Source of the DNA: Streptosporangiaceae bacterium
Lineage (GTDB): Bacteria; Actinomycetota; Actinomycetes; Streptosporangiales; Streptosporangiaceae
Direction of reading: 5' to 3'
Length of the DNA: 5,643 nucleotides
Assembly (NCBI GenBank): GCA_030038715.1
Contig: JASHSO010000237.1
Coordinates: 1-5,643 of the forward strand
The position numbers were made by a program, and so were the translations under genes. The notes under the pieces were generated by a model, which was given only the letters and a program-made list of their open reading frames with translations, had not been told where the DNA came from and did no database searches. The stretch's first letter is position 1; every line of letters begins with the position of its first letter. Below, piece by piece: positions 1 to 4,935 of the stretch.

Positions 1-829
1 GGATGCCGCCGGTGTCGACGCCGAGGTGCTCACGCCGATGCCGCCGCTGCTGCGCTACGACCTGCCGGTCGCTGACGGCCTGTCCTTGGCCCGGCATGTC
101 AACGAGGCCACTGCGCTGCTCTGCTCGCAGGACCCGACCCGCTTCGTCGGGCTCGGCATGGTGCCGCTGCAGGACCCGGAAGCCGCCGCTGGTGAGCTTG
201 CCGCCGTCGGCGAGCTCGGGCTGGCCGGGGTGGAGATCGCCTCCAACGTCCTCGGCGCCTCGATCGGCGAGGAAAGGTTCCTGCCGTTCTTCGCCGAGGC
301 CGCACGGCTGAGCCTGGCGATCTTCGTGCACGCGATGCCGGCCGCAACCGACCGGCTGCCGCGCGCCGCGATGGGCACCTACGTGGTGGGGCTCGAAGGC
401 GCGATGGCGGCTGCCTCGCTCGTTACCGGCGGCACCGCGGCGAAGCTTCCCGAGCTGCGGATCGCCTTCAGCCATGCGGCAGGCGGCTTCCCGCTGATGC
501 TGCCCCGGGCACAGTACTTCTGGGGCGGAAGCTGGAACGAGGAGCCGGAGGTGCCTGAGCGGGCGGTCATGCCCGACGAGGGACCGTCGCCGATCCAGTA
601 CGCTCGCCGTTTCTACTATGACTCGCTTGTCTTCGACCGCCGCGCGGTCCGCTTCCTCGTCGACTACCTGGGGCCCGACCGGCTCCTCGTCGGCTCGGAC
701 TTCCCCGCGATGCCCCGCGAGGACCCGGCCGGGCGCACGCTGCGCTCGCTGGACCTGCCGCCCGCCGAACTTGAGGACATCACCTGGAACAATGCATTCC
801 GGTGGCTCGGAATCAAGCCGGTGCGCTGA
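1..829 (+). CDS. ACMSD-like amidohydrolase/decarboxylase, 5'-truncated
   Basis: This is the 3' part of an amidohydrolase_2-family (TIM-barrel) enzyme. The frame is open from base 2 and gives 275 residues to a TGA at 827-829; the true start lies left of the window. The opening GVDAEVLTPMP is internal to the family, where a 'GVD..VLSP.P' strand follows the lost N-terminal HxH metal ligands. Visible family landmarks (numbered from the first residue) are FVH with His110 (expected metal ligand), FSHAAGGFP with His158 (expected catalytic His), GSDFP with Asp233 (expected metal ligand) and NNAFRWLG near the end. Their spacing resembles alpha-amino-beta-carboxymuconate-semialdehyde decarboxylase, and about 65-70 residues appear to be missing. 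By family knowledge such proteins are cytosolic, metal-dependent decarboxylases or hydrolases of aromatic or carboxylated compounds. The exact substrate cannot be read; resorcylate-type decarboxylases or lactone hydrolases of the same fold are alternatives. It converges on the IclR gene. Confidence 0.88.
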   Translation, partial: DAAGVDAEVLTPMPPLLRYDLPVADGLSLARHVNEATALLCSQDPTRFVGLGMVPLQDPEAAAGELAAVGELGLAGVEIASNVLGASIGEERFLPFFAEAARLSLAIFVHAMPAATDRLPRAAMGTYVVGLEGAMAAASLVTGGTAAKLPELRIAFSHAAGGFPLMLPRAQYFWGGSWNEEPEVPERAVMPDEGPSPIQYARRFYYDSLVFDRRAVRFLVDYLGPDRLLVGSDFPAMPREDPAGRTLRSLDLPPAELEDITWNNAFRWLGIKPVR

Positions 830-831
830 CG

Positions 832-849
832 ACGGCCGACAGTGGCCGT
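832..849. terminator. Possible hairpin between the convergent genes
   Basis: Three bases after the enzyme's stop codon, ACGGCC (832-837) and GGCCGT (844-849) form a perfect 6-bp inverted repeat with a 6-nt loop. It lies in the 49-bp gap between two convergent stop codons, where a terminator serving both strands would be expected. There is no U-tract on either strand, so intrinsic termination is uncertain; actinobacterial terminators often lack one. The short stem could also be chance in GC-rich DNA. Confidence 0.35.
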
Positions 850-878
850 GCTCGCGGAACACAGCCGATGAACGAACG

Positions 879-1808
879 TCAGGCCGACGCGCCGACGTGA
901 CCGGCCATCGTGGCGGCGACGGGCGCGAGTCCGGTCCGGCGCGGCACCGGCCCGGCCAGCCGCTGACCGGCCAGCCGCCTGGCGGGCAGCCGCTGCCCTG
1001 ACTGCAGTGCGAGCCTGCGGGTGATCTCGCCGGAGGCGTCGGCGAGCATGCTCGCCAGTAGCTGCGGCCTGGCCCGCGTGGCTTCGACCACCACGCTGAT
1101 CGCGGCCGCAACGCCGCCGAACGGATCGTAGACGGGCACGCCGACCACGAGATCCTGCACCGTGATCGATCCCTCGGCGACCGCGTAGCCGGACTGCCTG
1201 ACCTGGGCCAGCTTGCGGCGGAGCTCAGCGGGATCGGTGATCGTCATCGGCGTGAACCGCTCGAGCGGCCGGCGCAGCGCCTCCTCCTGCACCTCGCGGT
1301 CGGCGAACGCCAGCAGGACCAGGCCGGTGCCGGTCGCGTGCATGGGCCAGCGATCTCCGGTCTTGCCGCTGGTCGGATGCGTGGCGCAGGCGCGGATCAC
1401 TTCGACGTAGACGACCTGCATGCCGTCACGTACCGCTAGGTGCACGTTTCCCCGGGTCCGATGATGCAGGTCGTCCAGGCAGGGGAAGGCTGCCTCGCGC
1501 AGGTCAAGGCCGCGCGGAGCAATGGCGGCGAGCTCGAGCAGGCGCAGCCCTATCGAGTAGCACCCGCTCGGGTCGCGCTCCAGCGCACCCCAGCTCAGCA
1601 ACTCGTGCACCAGCCGGTGAGTGGTGGACAGGCTCAGCCCGGACCGCCGTGAGATCTCGCTGAGCGAGAGCGTCGGGTTCTGCGGACCGAAGGCGCCGAG
1701 CACCGCGAGCAGACGGCCTGCTGCGTTCGTGCGAGGATGGTCCGCGCCCTCGTTGGGGGCGGTGTCGAGCGGACCTCTCGCCGTCGCTCGCAGCGCTATA
1801 TCGCCCAA
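879..1808 (-). CDS. IclR-family transcriptional regulator
   Basis: This 309-residue DNA-binding regulator has an N-terminal winged helix-turn-helix (about residues 29-90, with LSLSEISRRSGLSLSTTHRL containing the recognition helix). A C-terminal IclR effector-binding domain follows (about 100-265), with the hallmarks GDRWPMHATGTGLVLLAF (151-168) and VVGVPVYDPFGGVAAAISVV (221-240). The start is TTG at 1808: it is the only usable in-frame start, because upstream codons reach a stop (1842-1844) without ATG or GTG, and AAGGGG sits 5 nt before it. About 28 residues precede the conserved first helix. The protein is longer than the usual 250-260 residues because of an Arg/Gly/Ala/Pro-rich tail (about 270-309) encoded partly by a 15-bp tandem repeat. 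IclR proteins bind small, often aromatic or carboxylic, effectors and commonly control themselves and a divergent operon. Here the divergent operon is the ABC importer and the convergent gene is the ACMSD-like enzyme, so both are plausible targets. The effector is unknown. Confidence 0.93.
   Translation of the reverse strand: MGDIALRATARGPLDTAPNEGADHPRTNAAGRLLAVLGAFGPQNPTLSLSEISRRSGLSLSTTHRLVHELLSWGALERDPSGCYSIGLRLLELAAIAPRGLDLREAAFPCLDDLHHRTRGNVHLAVRDGMQVVYVEVIRACATHPTSGKTGDRWPMHATGTGLVLLAFADREVQEEALRRPLERFTPMTITDPAELRRKLAQVRQSGYAVAEGSITVQDLVVGVPVYDPFGGVAAAISVVVEATRARPQLLASMLADASGEITRRLALQSGQRLPARRLAGQRLAGPVPRRTGLAPVAATMAGHVGASA
954..998 (-). repeat. Three 15-bp tandem units within the IclR tail
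   Basis: Three adjacent 15-bp units (984-998, 969-983 and 954-968 on the minus strand) encode GQRLP-ARRLA-GQRLA, residues 271-285 of the IclR protein. The core on the plus strand, CCGGCCAGCCGC, is identical in two units (952-963, 967-978) and matches 10 of 12 bases in the third (982-993). The period is a multiple of three, so changes in copy number would keep the frame. The repeat lies after the end of the conserved IclR domain. Confidence 0.75.
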
Positions 1809-1868
1809 GCCGACCCCTTGCCAGAGTTTCGCGCCAGCTGACTATCCCAGGCAGTTAACGTGGCTGAA

Positions 1869-1900
1869 ATTATGCTTGCACTTCGCCACCCCTTCTGCAA
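1869..1900 (-). promoter_or_regulatory. Possible promoter of the IclR gene
   Basis: On the minus strand, CATAAT (1869-1874) matches five of six bases of a -10 hexamer. TTGCAG (1895-1900) is a weak -35-like hexamer with a 20-bp spacer, longer than the ideal 17 bp. Transcription would begin around 1862, giving a leader of roughly 54 nt before the TTG start. The location in the most AT-rich part of the gap supports it; the poor spacing and -35 match argue for caution. Confidence 0.3.
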
Positions 1901-1910
1901 GAACGAAGTG
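1875..1910. promoter_or_regulatory. Two interleaved inverted repeats, candidate operator
   Basis: CTTGCA (1875-1880) is repeated in inverse as TGCAAG (1896-1901), with arm centres 21 bp apart. CACTTCG (1879-1885) is repeated in inverse as CGAAGTG (1904-1910), with centres 25 bp apart. Both pairs are perfect and their arms overlap. They cover the spacer and -35 side of the possible IclR promoter, where an autorepressor would bind. They could instead form alternative RNA hairpins if transcribed. The function is inferred only from position and symmetry. Confidence 0.4.
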
Positions 1911-1955
1911 ATTGTTAGCAAAGCGCGCCGAAATGCTCGCGCGAACAGCCGACGA

Positions 1956-1970
1956 CGGTACCGAATTCGG
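1956..1970. repeat. Overlapping short palindromes
   Basis: CGGTACCG (1956-1963) and CCGAATTCGG (1961-1970) are perfect palindromes of 8 and 10 bp that share three bases. They lie near the middle of the divergent intergenic region, so they could be a protein-binding site, but palindromes this short also arise by chance. No known operator was recognised. Confidence 0.3.
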
Positions 1971-2018
1971 CTCCCGCACGCCGCACCTGAGCCCAGCCAG
2001 CAGGCCCGGGCACGGATC

Positions 2019-2042
2019 GGACACGAGCAGGACACGAGCAGG
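2019..2042. repeat. 11-bp tandem duplication
   Basis: GGACACGAGCA occurs twice back to back (2019-2029 and 2030-2040), followed by two bases of a third copy. The copies are identical, and the period is close to one turn of the DNA helix, so a protein recognising the unit would see both copies on the same face. It is non-coding and lies roughly 220 bp before the binding-protein start. Confidence 0.6.
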
Positions 2043-2144
2043 TCAAGCCGGTATCGGGGGCGGCTGGCGGGCGGCATCTCCCTTTCGCCCGGTGGAAGCA
2101 CTGTGGACGCACGGCGGGCCCGTCGCCCAAGCTAAGCGCGTCAT

Positions 2145-2163
2145 CAGTGAGACACGTTCACTG
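2145..2163. promoter_or_regulatory. Inverted repeat CAGTGA-N7-TCACTG, candidate operator
   Basis: Perfect 6-bp arms CAGTGA (2145-2150) and TCACTG (2158-2163) flank a 7-bp spacer, giving a 19-bp dyad, a size typical of sites for dimeric winged-helix regulators. It ends 98 bp before the GTG start of the binding-protein gene, a reasonable distance for an operator of that operon. The divergent IclR protein is the obvious candidate ligand, but no IclR consensus was matched and this is inferred from position. Confidence 0.45.
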
Positions 2164-2249
2164 CATCACGGTCAGCGGGTCCGCGCCGCCAGGCGATCTT
2201 GGCGTTCCGGATCCGCGACAACCTGTCCTACCGGGAGCATTTCTATAGC

Positions 2250-2254
2250 GGGAG
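2250..2254 (+). promoter_or_regulatory. Ribosome binding site deciding the GTG start
   Basis: GGGAG lies 7 nt before GTG at 2262, an ideal Shine-Dalgarno spacing. This favours GTG 2262 over the upstream TTG (2199) and over ATG 2274, which lacks a good site. The same 9-mer CGGGAGCAT occurs 17 bp earlier (2232-2240) and again here (2249-2257). Confidence 0.65.
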
Positions 2255-2261
2255 CATCGAC

Positions 2262-3884
2262 GTGAGACCCAAGATGTGTCCAAGACGGGCCGCCGGGAGT
2301 TCAGTCCTCCGGGTGTCGTCTGTCGTCATCGCGACAGCAGTGGCGGTCATCCTGGCCGGCTGCGGGTCGTCAACCACCACCAAGACACCGACGTCATCGA
2401 CCGCGCCGAAGCACGGCGGGTCGCTGACCGTCCTCGAGGGAGACACCTTCGCCGGCAGCTGGCCGGGTCTGGACCCCGCCACCGACACCGACGGCGCGGC
2501 GAACATGAGCTACATGGACGCCATCTACGGCGAGCTGTTCGAGCTGACCACCGGCGGTAAGGAAACAGGCGACCTGGCCACCGGCTACTCGTTCACCAAC
2601 GGCGGCAAGACCGTCAACATCACGCTCCGCCAGGGCGTCAAGTTCTCCGACGGCACGCCGTTCAACGCCGCCGCCGTGGTCTACAACTGGACCCGCGACC
2701 TGGCCTCGACCTGCACGTGCAAGCCGACCTTCAACCAGACGACCGCGCCGGTCATCAAGGCCACCGGGCCCTACAGCGTCTCGTTGACGCTGACCTACGT
2801 CGATGCGCCGTTCATCAACGCGCTGCAGGGTGACGTGTTCAACTGGATCGCATCGCCCACGGCTATCAAGAAGATGGGCGAGAAGGCCTTCGCGCTCAAG
2901 CCCGTCGGGGCCGGTCCGTTCACGGTCGTGACCGACGTCCCCGACTCGCTGCTGGTGCTGAAGAAGAACCCGCACTACTGGCAGCCGGGCCTGCCGTACC
3001 TGAATTCGCTGACCTTCAAGCCGGTCGCCAGTGATGAGGCGGCGCTGACCGCCATGGAGTCGGATGCGGGCCAGGCCTATGAGGGAATGTCGACGCCACA
3101 GCTGGTAAAGGCGTTCTCGGCGAAATTCCAGACAACGGCCGAGCCGTCGACGTCGCCCTACGACATCCAGCTCAACACCTTCGCCGCGCCGTTCAACAAC
3201 ATCAAGGCGAGAGAGGCGGTCTACTACGCCACCGACACGTCGTTGCTGGACAAGAGCCTGTTCAACGACACCTATCCGGTTGGCCAATCGTTCACGGCCC
3301 CGGCAGGGCTGTTCTACGAGCAGAACGTGCCCGGCTACCTCACCTACAACCTGGCCAAGGCCAAGGCCCTGGTGAAGTCGCTCGGCGGGCTGAACGTCGT
3401 ACTCGGCACCCTGAACACCCCGGTCGCCAACGAGGTAGACGCGGCCCTGCGCACCATGTGGGAAGCTGCCGGGATGAAGGTCACGCTGGCTAGCTGGGAC
3501 CTGACCGGCCTGATCGCCCAGTTCACCGGCGGCAAGTGGCAGTCGATGCTGCAGACCGCTGGCGCCTACGACCCGGGCACCGGCGTCGGTGTCTGCTTCC
3601 GGTTCTGCTCCACCTCGCCGTTCACGGGCGTCAAGAACACCACGCTCAACGATCTCCTGTTCGCTGCGGCCGGGACTACCAACAACACCGTGCGGGCGAA
3701 GGACTACGACTCGGCGGCTGCTCTCATCGCCAAGGAGGCGTGGGGGCCGTTCCTGTTCCCGATCGCGGGCTACAACATCGCCGACCACGGCGTTGGCGGG
3801 CCGGGGCTAAACACGCCGCTCCCGGTCACCGACGTCAACCCGGAGATCTTGTGGCAGTACGTCTACAACAACAACAACGCGTGA
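2262..3884 (+). CDS. ABC transporter lipoprotein solute-binding protein (family 5)
   Basis: This 540-residue extracytoplasmic binding protein belongs to the SBP_bac_5 family (dipeptide/oligopeptide/nickel class) and would capture solute and deliver it to the permeases encoded next. The GTG start with GGGAG 7 nt upstream gives a clean lipoprotein signal: a basic N-region (Arg and Lys to about residue 17), a hydrophobic stretch (about 18-30) and the lipobox LAGC with the lipidated Cys34. A Ser/Thr/Lys-rich linker (35-50) follows. The mature domain begins GGSLTVLEG, and the family signature lies at about 113-145 (KTVNITLRQGVKFSDGTPFN, then AAAVVYNW). VGAGPF (215-220) and NPHYWQPGLPYL (236-247) are further family landmarks. 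Length is normal. Oddities are two close cysteine pairs, CTC (151-153) and CFRFC (445-449), and an Asn-rich C-terminus. The ligand cannot be deduced: members bind peptides, opines, sugars, nickel chelates or aromatic compounds. Confidence 0.93.
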   Translation: MRPKMCPRRAAGSSVLRVSSVVIATAVAVILAGCGSSTTTKTPTSSTAPKHGGSLTVLEGDTFAGSWPGLDPATDTDGAANMSYMDAIYGELFELTTGGKETGDLATGYSFTNGGKTVNITLRQGVKFSDGTPFNAAAVVYNWTRDLASTCTCKPTFNQTTAPVIKATGPYSVSLTLTYVDAPFINALQGDVFNWIASPTAIKKMGEKAFALKPVGAGPFTVVTDVPDSLLVLKKNPHYWQPGLPYLNSLTFKPVASDEAALTAMESDAGQAYEGMSTPQLVKAFSAKFQTTAEPSTSPYDIQLNTFAAPFNNIKAREAVYYATDTSLLDKSLFNDTYPVGQSFTAPAGLFYEQNVPGYLTYNLAKAKALVKSLGGLNVVLGTLNTPVANEVDAALRTMWEAAGMKVTLASWDLTGLIAQFTGGKWQSMLQTAGAYDPGTGVGVCFRFCSTSPFTGVKNTTLNDLLFAAAGTTNNTVRAKDYDSAAALIAKEAWGPFLFPIAGYNIADHGVGGPGLNTPLPVTDVNPEILWQYVYNNNNA

Positions 3885-3887
3885 GGC

Positions 3888-3903
3888 GCGGGTCGCTGAC
3901 CGC
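3888..3903 (+). promoter_or_regulatory. Intercistronic hairpin before the first permease
   Basis: GCGGGTC (3888-3894) can pair with GACCGC (3898-3903), with one bulged G and a GCT loop, ending exactly at the ATG of the permease gene. The only Shine-Dalgarno-like bases, GAGG at 3883-3886, are 17 nt from that ATG, so initiation looks weak. A hairpin and a poor ribosome site between a binding-protein gene and its permease gene would fit the common pattern of making more binding protein than permease. That role is inferred. Confidence 0.4.
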
Positions 3904-4935
3904 ATGAGCGCCTCTGTCTCGGCACAAACCGGTCGCTGGCCAGGCGGTGCGTTCGCGCGCCGCCTGGCCAGCTCTCCGGCCCTGCGGGTCAGCGGCCGCC
4001 GACTGCTGTCAGCAATCCCGGTCCTCTGGGGTGTCACGCTCCTGTCGTTCCTGATACTCAACGCGCTGCCCGGCGACGCCGCCGTGGCGCTGCTCGGCAT
4101 CAACGCCACACCCGCCGAGATCCGCTCTTTCTCCATCAAGCTGCACCTGAACGAGCCGCTGTGGACCAGGTACGGGCACTGGCTCGCCGGGGCGGTGACC
4201 GGCAATCTCGGCACGTCACTGGCCAGCCCCCAGTCGGTCGCGTCGATCATCGGCTCGCGGCTGCCGGTCACGCTCGAACTCGTCCTCTACGCACTGGTCA
4301 TCACCTTCATCGTCTCGATCCCGCTGGCCGTGCTGTGCGCTCGCTGGCCACGAGGCATCGTCGACCGGGTGTGCCTGGTGCTGTCCATGGCCAGCATCTC
4401 GATCGCCCCGTACGTGCTGGCCCTGCTGCTGGTGATCCTCTTCGCCGTCAAGATGAACGGGTTCTTCCCGGCGCTCTACTCGCCGAGCTCGTCCATCTCA
4501 GGCAACCTCTACAACTTCACCCTGCCCAGCATCGTGCTCGCGATACCGCTGATCGGCTTCTATACCCGGTTCCTGCGCGCCGACCTGCTGGACCAGATGC
4601 AGTCCCAGGACTACGTCGTGACCGCCAGGGCCAAGGGCCTCAGCGACTGGCAGATCCTCACCAGGCACGCGCTGCGCAACTCATTTATCGGCCTGCTCAC
4701 CGTCATCGGCCTCAACCTCGCCACGCTGATCGGAGCGACGGTCATCGTGGAGGAGATCTTCTCCCTGCCTGGTATCGGCTACGAGCTGCTCCAGGCGATC
4801 AGCAGCCGGAACGTCCCGGTCGTCGAGGGCATCGTGCTCGTCTTCGGCATCGCCGTCGTCCTCGCCAACCTGCTCACCGACCTGCTCTACGGTGTGCTCG
4901 ACCCAAGGATCCGTCATGTCCGTTCCCGCAGCTGA
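3904..4935 (+). CDS. ABC transporter permease, DppB/OppB type
   Basis: This 343-residue inner-membrane permease of the binding-protein-dependent transport family forms half of the translocation channel. Hydrophobic segments lie at about 34-54, 121-144, 156-182, 205-222, 261-285 and 306-329. Family landmarks are GNLGTSLASPQSV (100-112) followed by RLPVTLEL (119-126), the cytoplasmic EAA loop DYVVTARAKGLSDWQILTRH (236-255) that contacts the ATPase, IFSLPGIGYELL (285-296), and the terminal DPRIR (333-337). ATG 3904 is the only reasonable start; no in-frame GTG or TTG lies before the first membrane segment. It leaves an Arg/Ala-rich cytoplasmic N-terminus of about 33 residues, longer than in typical DppB. 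The gene follows the binding-protein gene by 19 bp and overlaps the next permease by 20 bp, so all three are very likely one operon. The transported solute is unknown. Confidence 0.94.
   Translation: MSASVSAQTGRWPGGAFARRLASSPALRVSGRRLLSAIPVLWGVTLLSFLILNALPGDAAVALLGINATPAEIRSFSIKLHLNEPLWTRYGHWLAGAVTGNLGTSLASPQSVASIIGSRLPVTLELVLYALVITFIVSIPLAVLCARWPRGIVDRVCLVLSMASISIAPYVLALLLVILFAVKMNGFFPALYSPSSSISGNLYNFTLPSIVLAIPLIGFYTRFLRADLLDQMQSQDYVVTARAKGLSDWQILTRHALRNSFIGLLTVIGLNLATLIGATVIVEEIFSLPGIGYELLQAISSRNVPVVEGIVLVFGIAVVLANLLTDLLYGVLDPRIRHVRSRS
4905..4909 (+). promoter_or_regulatory. Ribosome binding site inside the upstream permease gene
   Basis: AAGGA lies 6 nt before ATG 4916, within the last codons of the first permease gene. 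This is a far better site than the one before that gene, and it fixes the start of the second permease within a 20-bp overlap, which suggests translational coupling. Confidence 0.7.

Larger units (their letters stand above)
1809..2261. promoter_or_regulatory. Divergent intergenic region, regulator/ABC operon
   Basis: These 453 bp lie between the TTG start of the IclR gene and the GTG start of the binding-protein gene, so both promoters should be here. I find no convincing gene: the open frames on either strand lack a family match, show no recognisable protein pattern and overlap one another. The part nearest the regulator (about 1850-1920) is noticeably richer in A and T than its surroundings, as promoters often are. 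The region also holds several inverted repeats and one tandem duplication, listed separately. I could not identify a good sigma-70-type promoter for the plus-strand operon. Confidence 0.7.

Noticed and set aside
618..1001. Plus-strand open frame across the enzyme's end and the IclR tail
   Set aside because: The translation is low-complexity Ser/Arg/Pro, it overlaps two well-supported genes, and no ribosome site favours it.
2199..2261. Upstream TTG start for the binding protein, adding 21 residues
   Set aside because: The extension would put polar and aromatic residues before the lipoprotein signal, and GTG 2262 has a well-spaced GGGAG and gives a normal signal peptide.
1809..2261. Insertion sequence or other mobile-element remnant in the intergenic gap
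   Set aside because: No transposase-like translation, long terminal inverted repeats or flanking target duplication could be found; the repeats present are short and operator-sized.
1860..2265. Small open frames in the divergent intergenic region, including plus-strand frames from 1860 and 1912 and a minus-strand frame 2101-1796
   Set aside because: They start at non-ATG codons or overlap one another, lack good ribosome sites, read as Arg/Ala/Gly/Pro-rich sequence, and match no family I recognise.
2394..3788. Long open frame (464 codons) on the minus strand opposite the binding-protein gene
   Set aside because: It is antisense to a clear SBP_bac_5 gene, its translation is Arg/Gly/Val-rich without a recognisable domain, and such frames are common opposite GC-rich genes.
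3861..3881. AAC triplet run at the end of the binding-protein gene
   Set aside because: It encodes only four Asn residues at the C-terminus; such a short run is not notable as a repeat.
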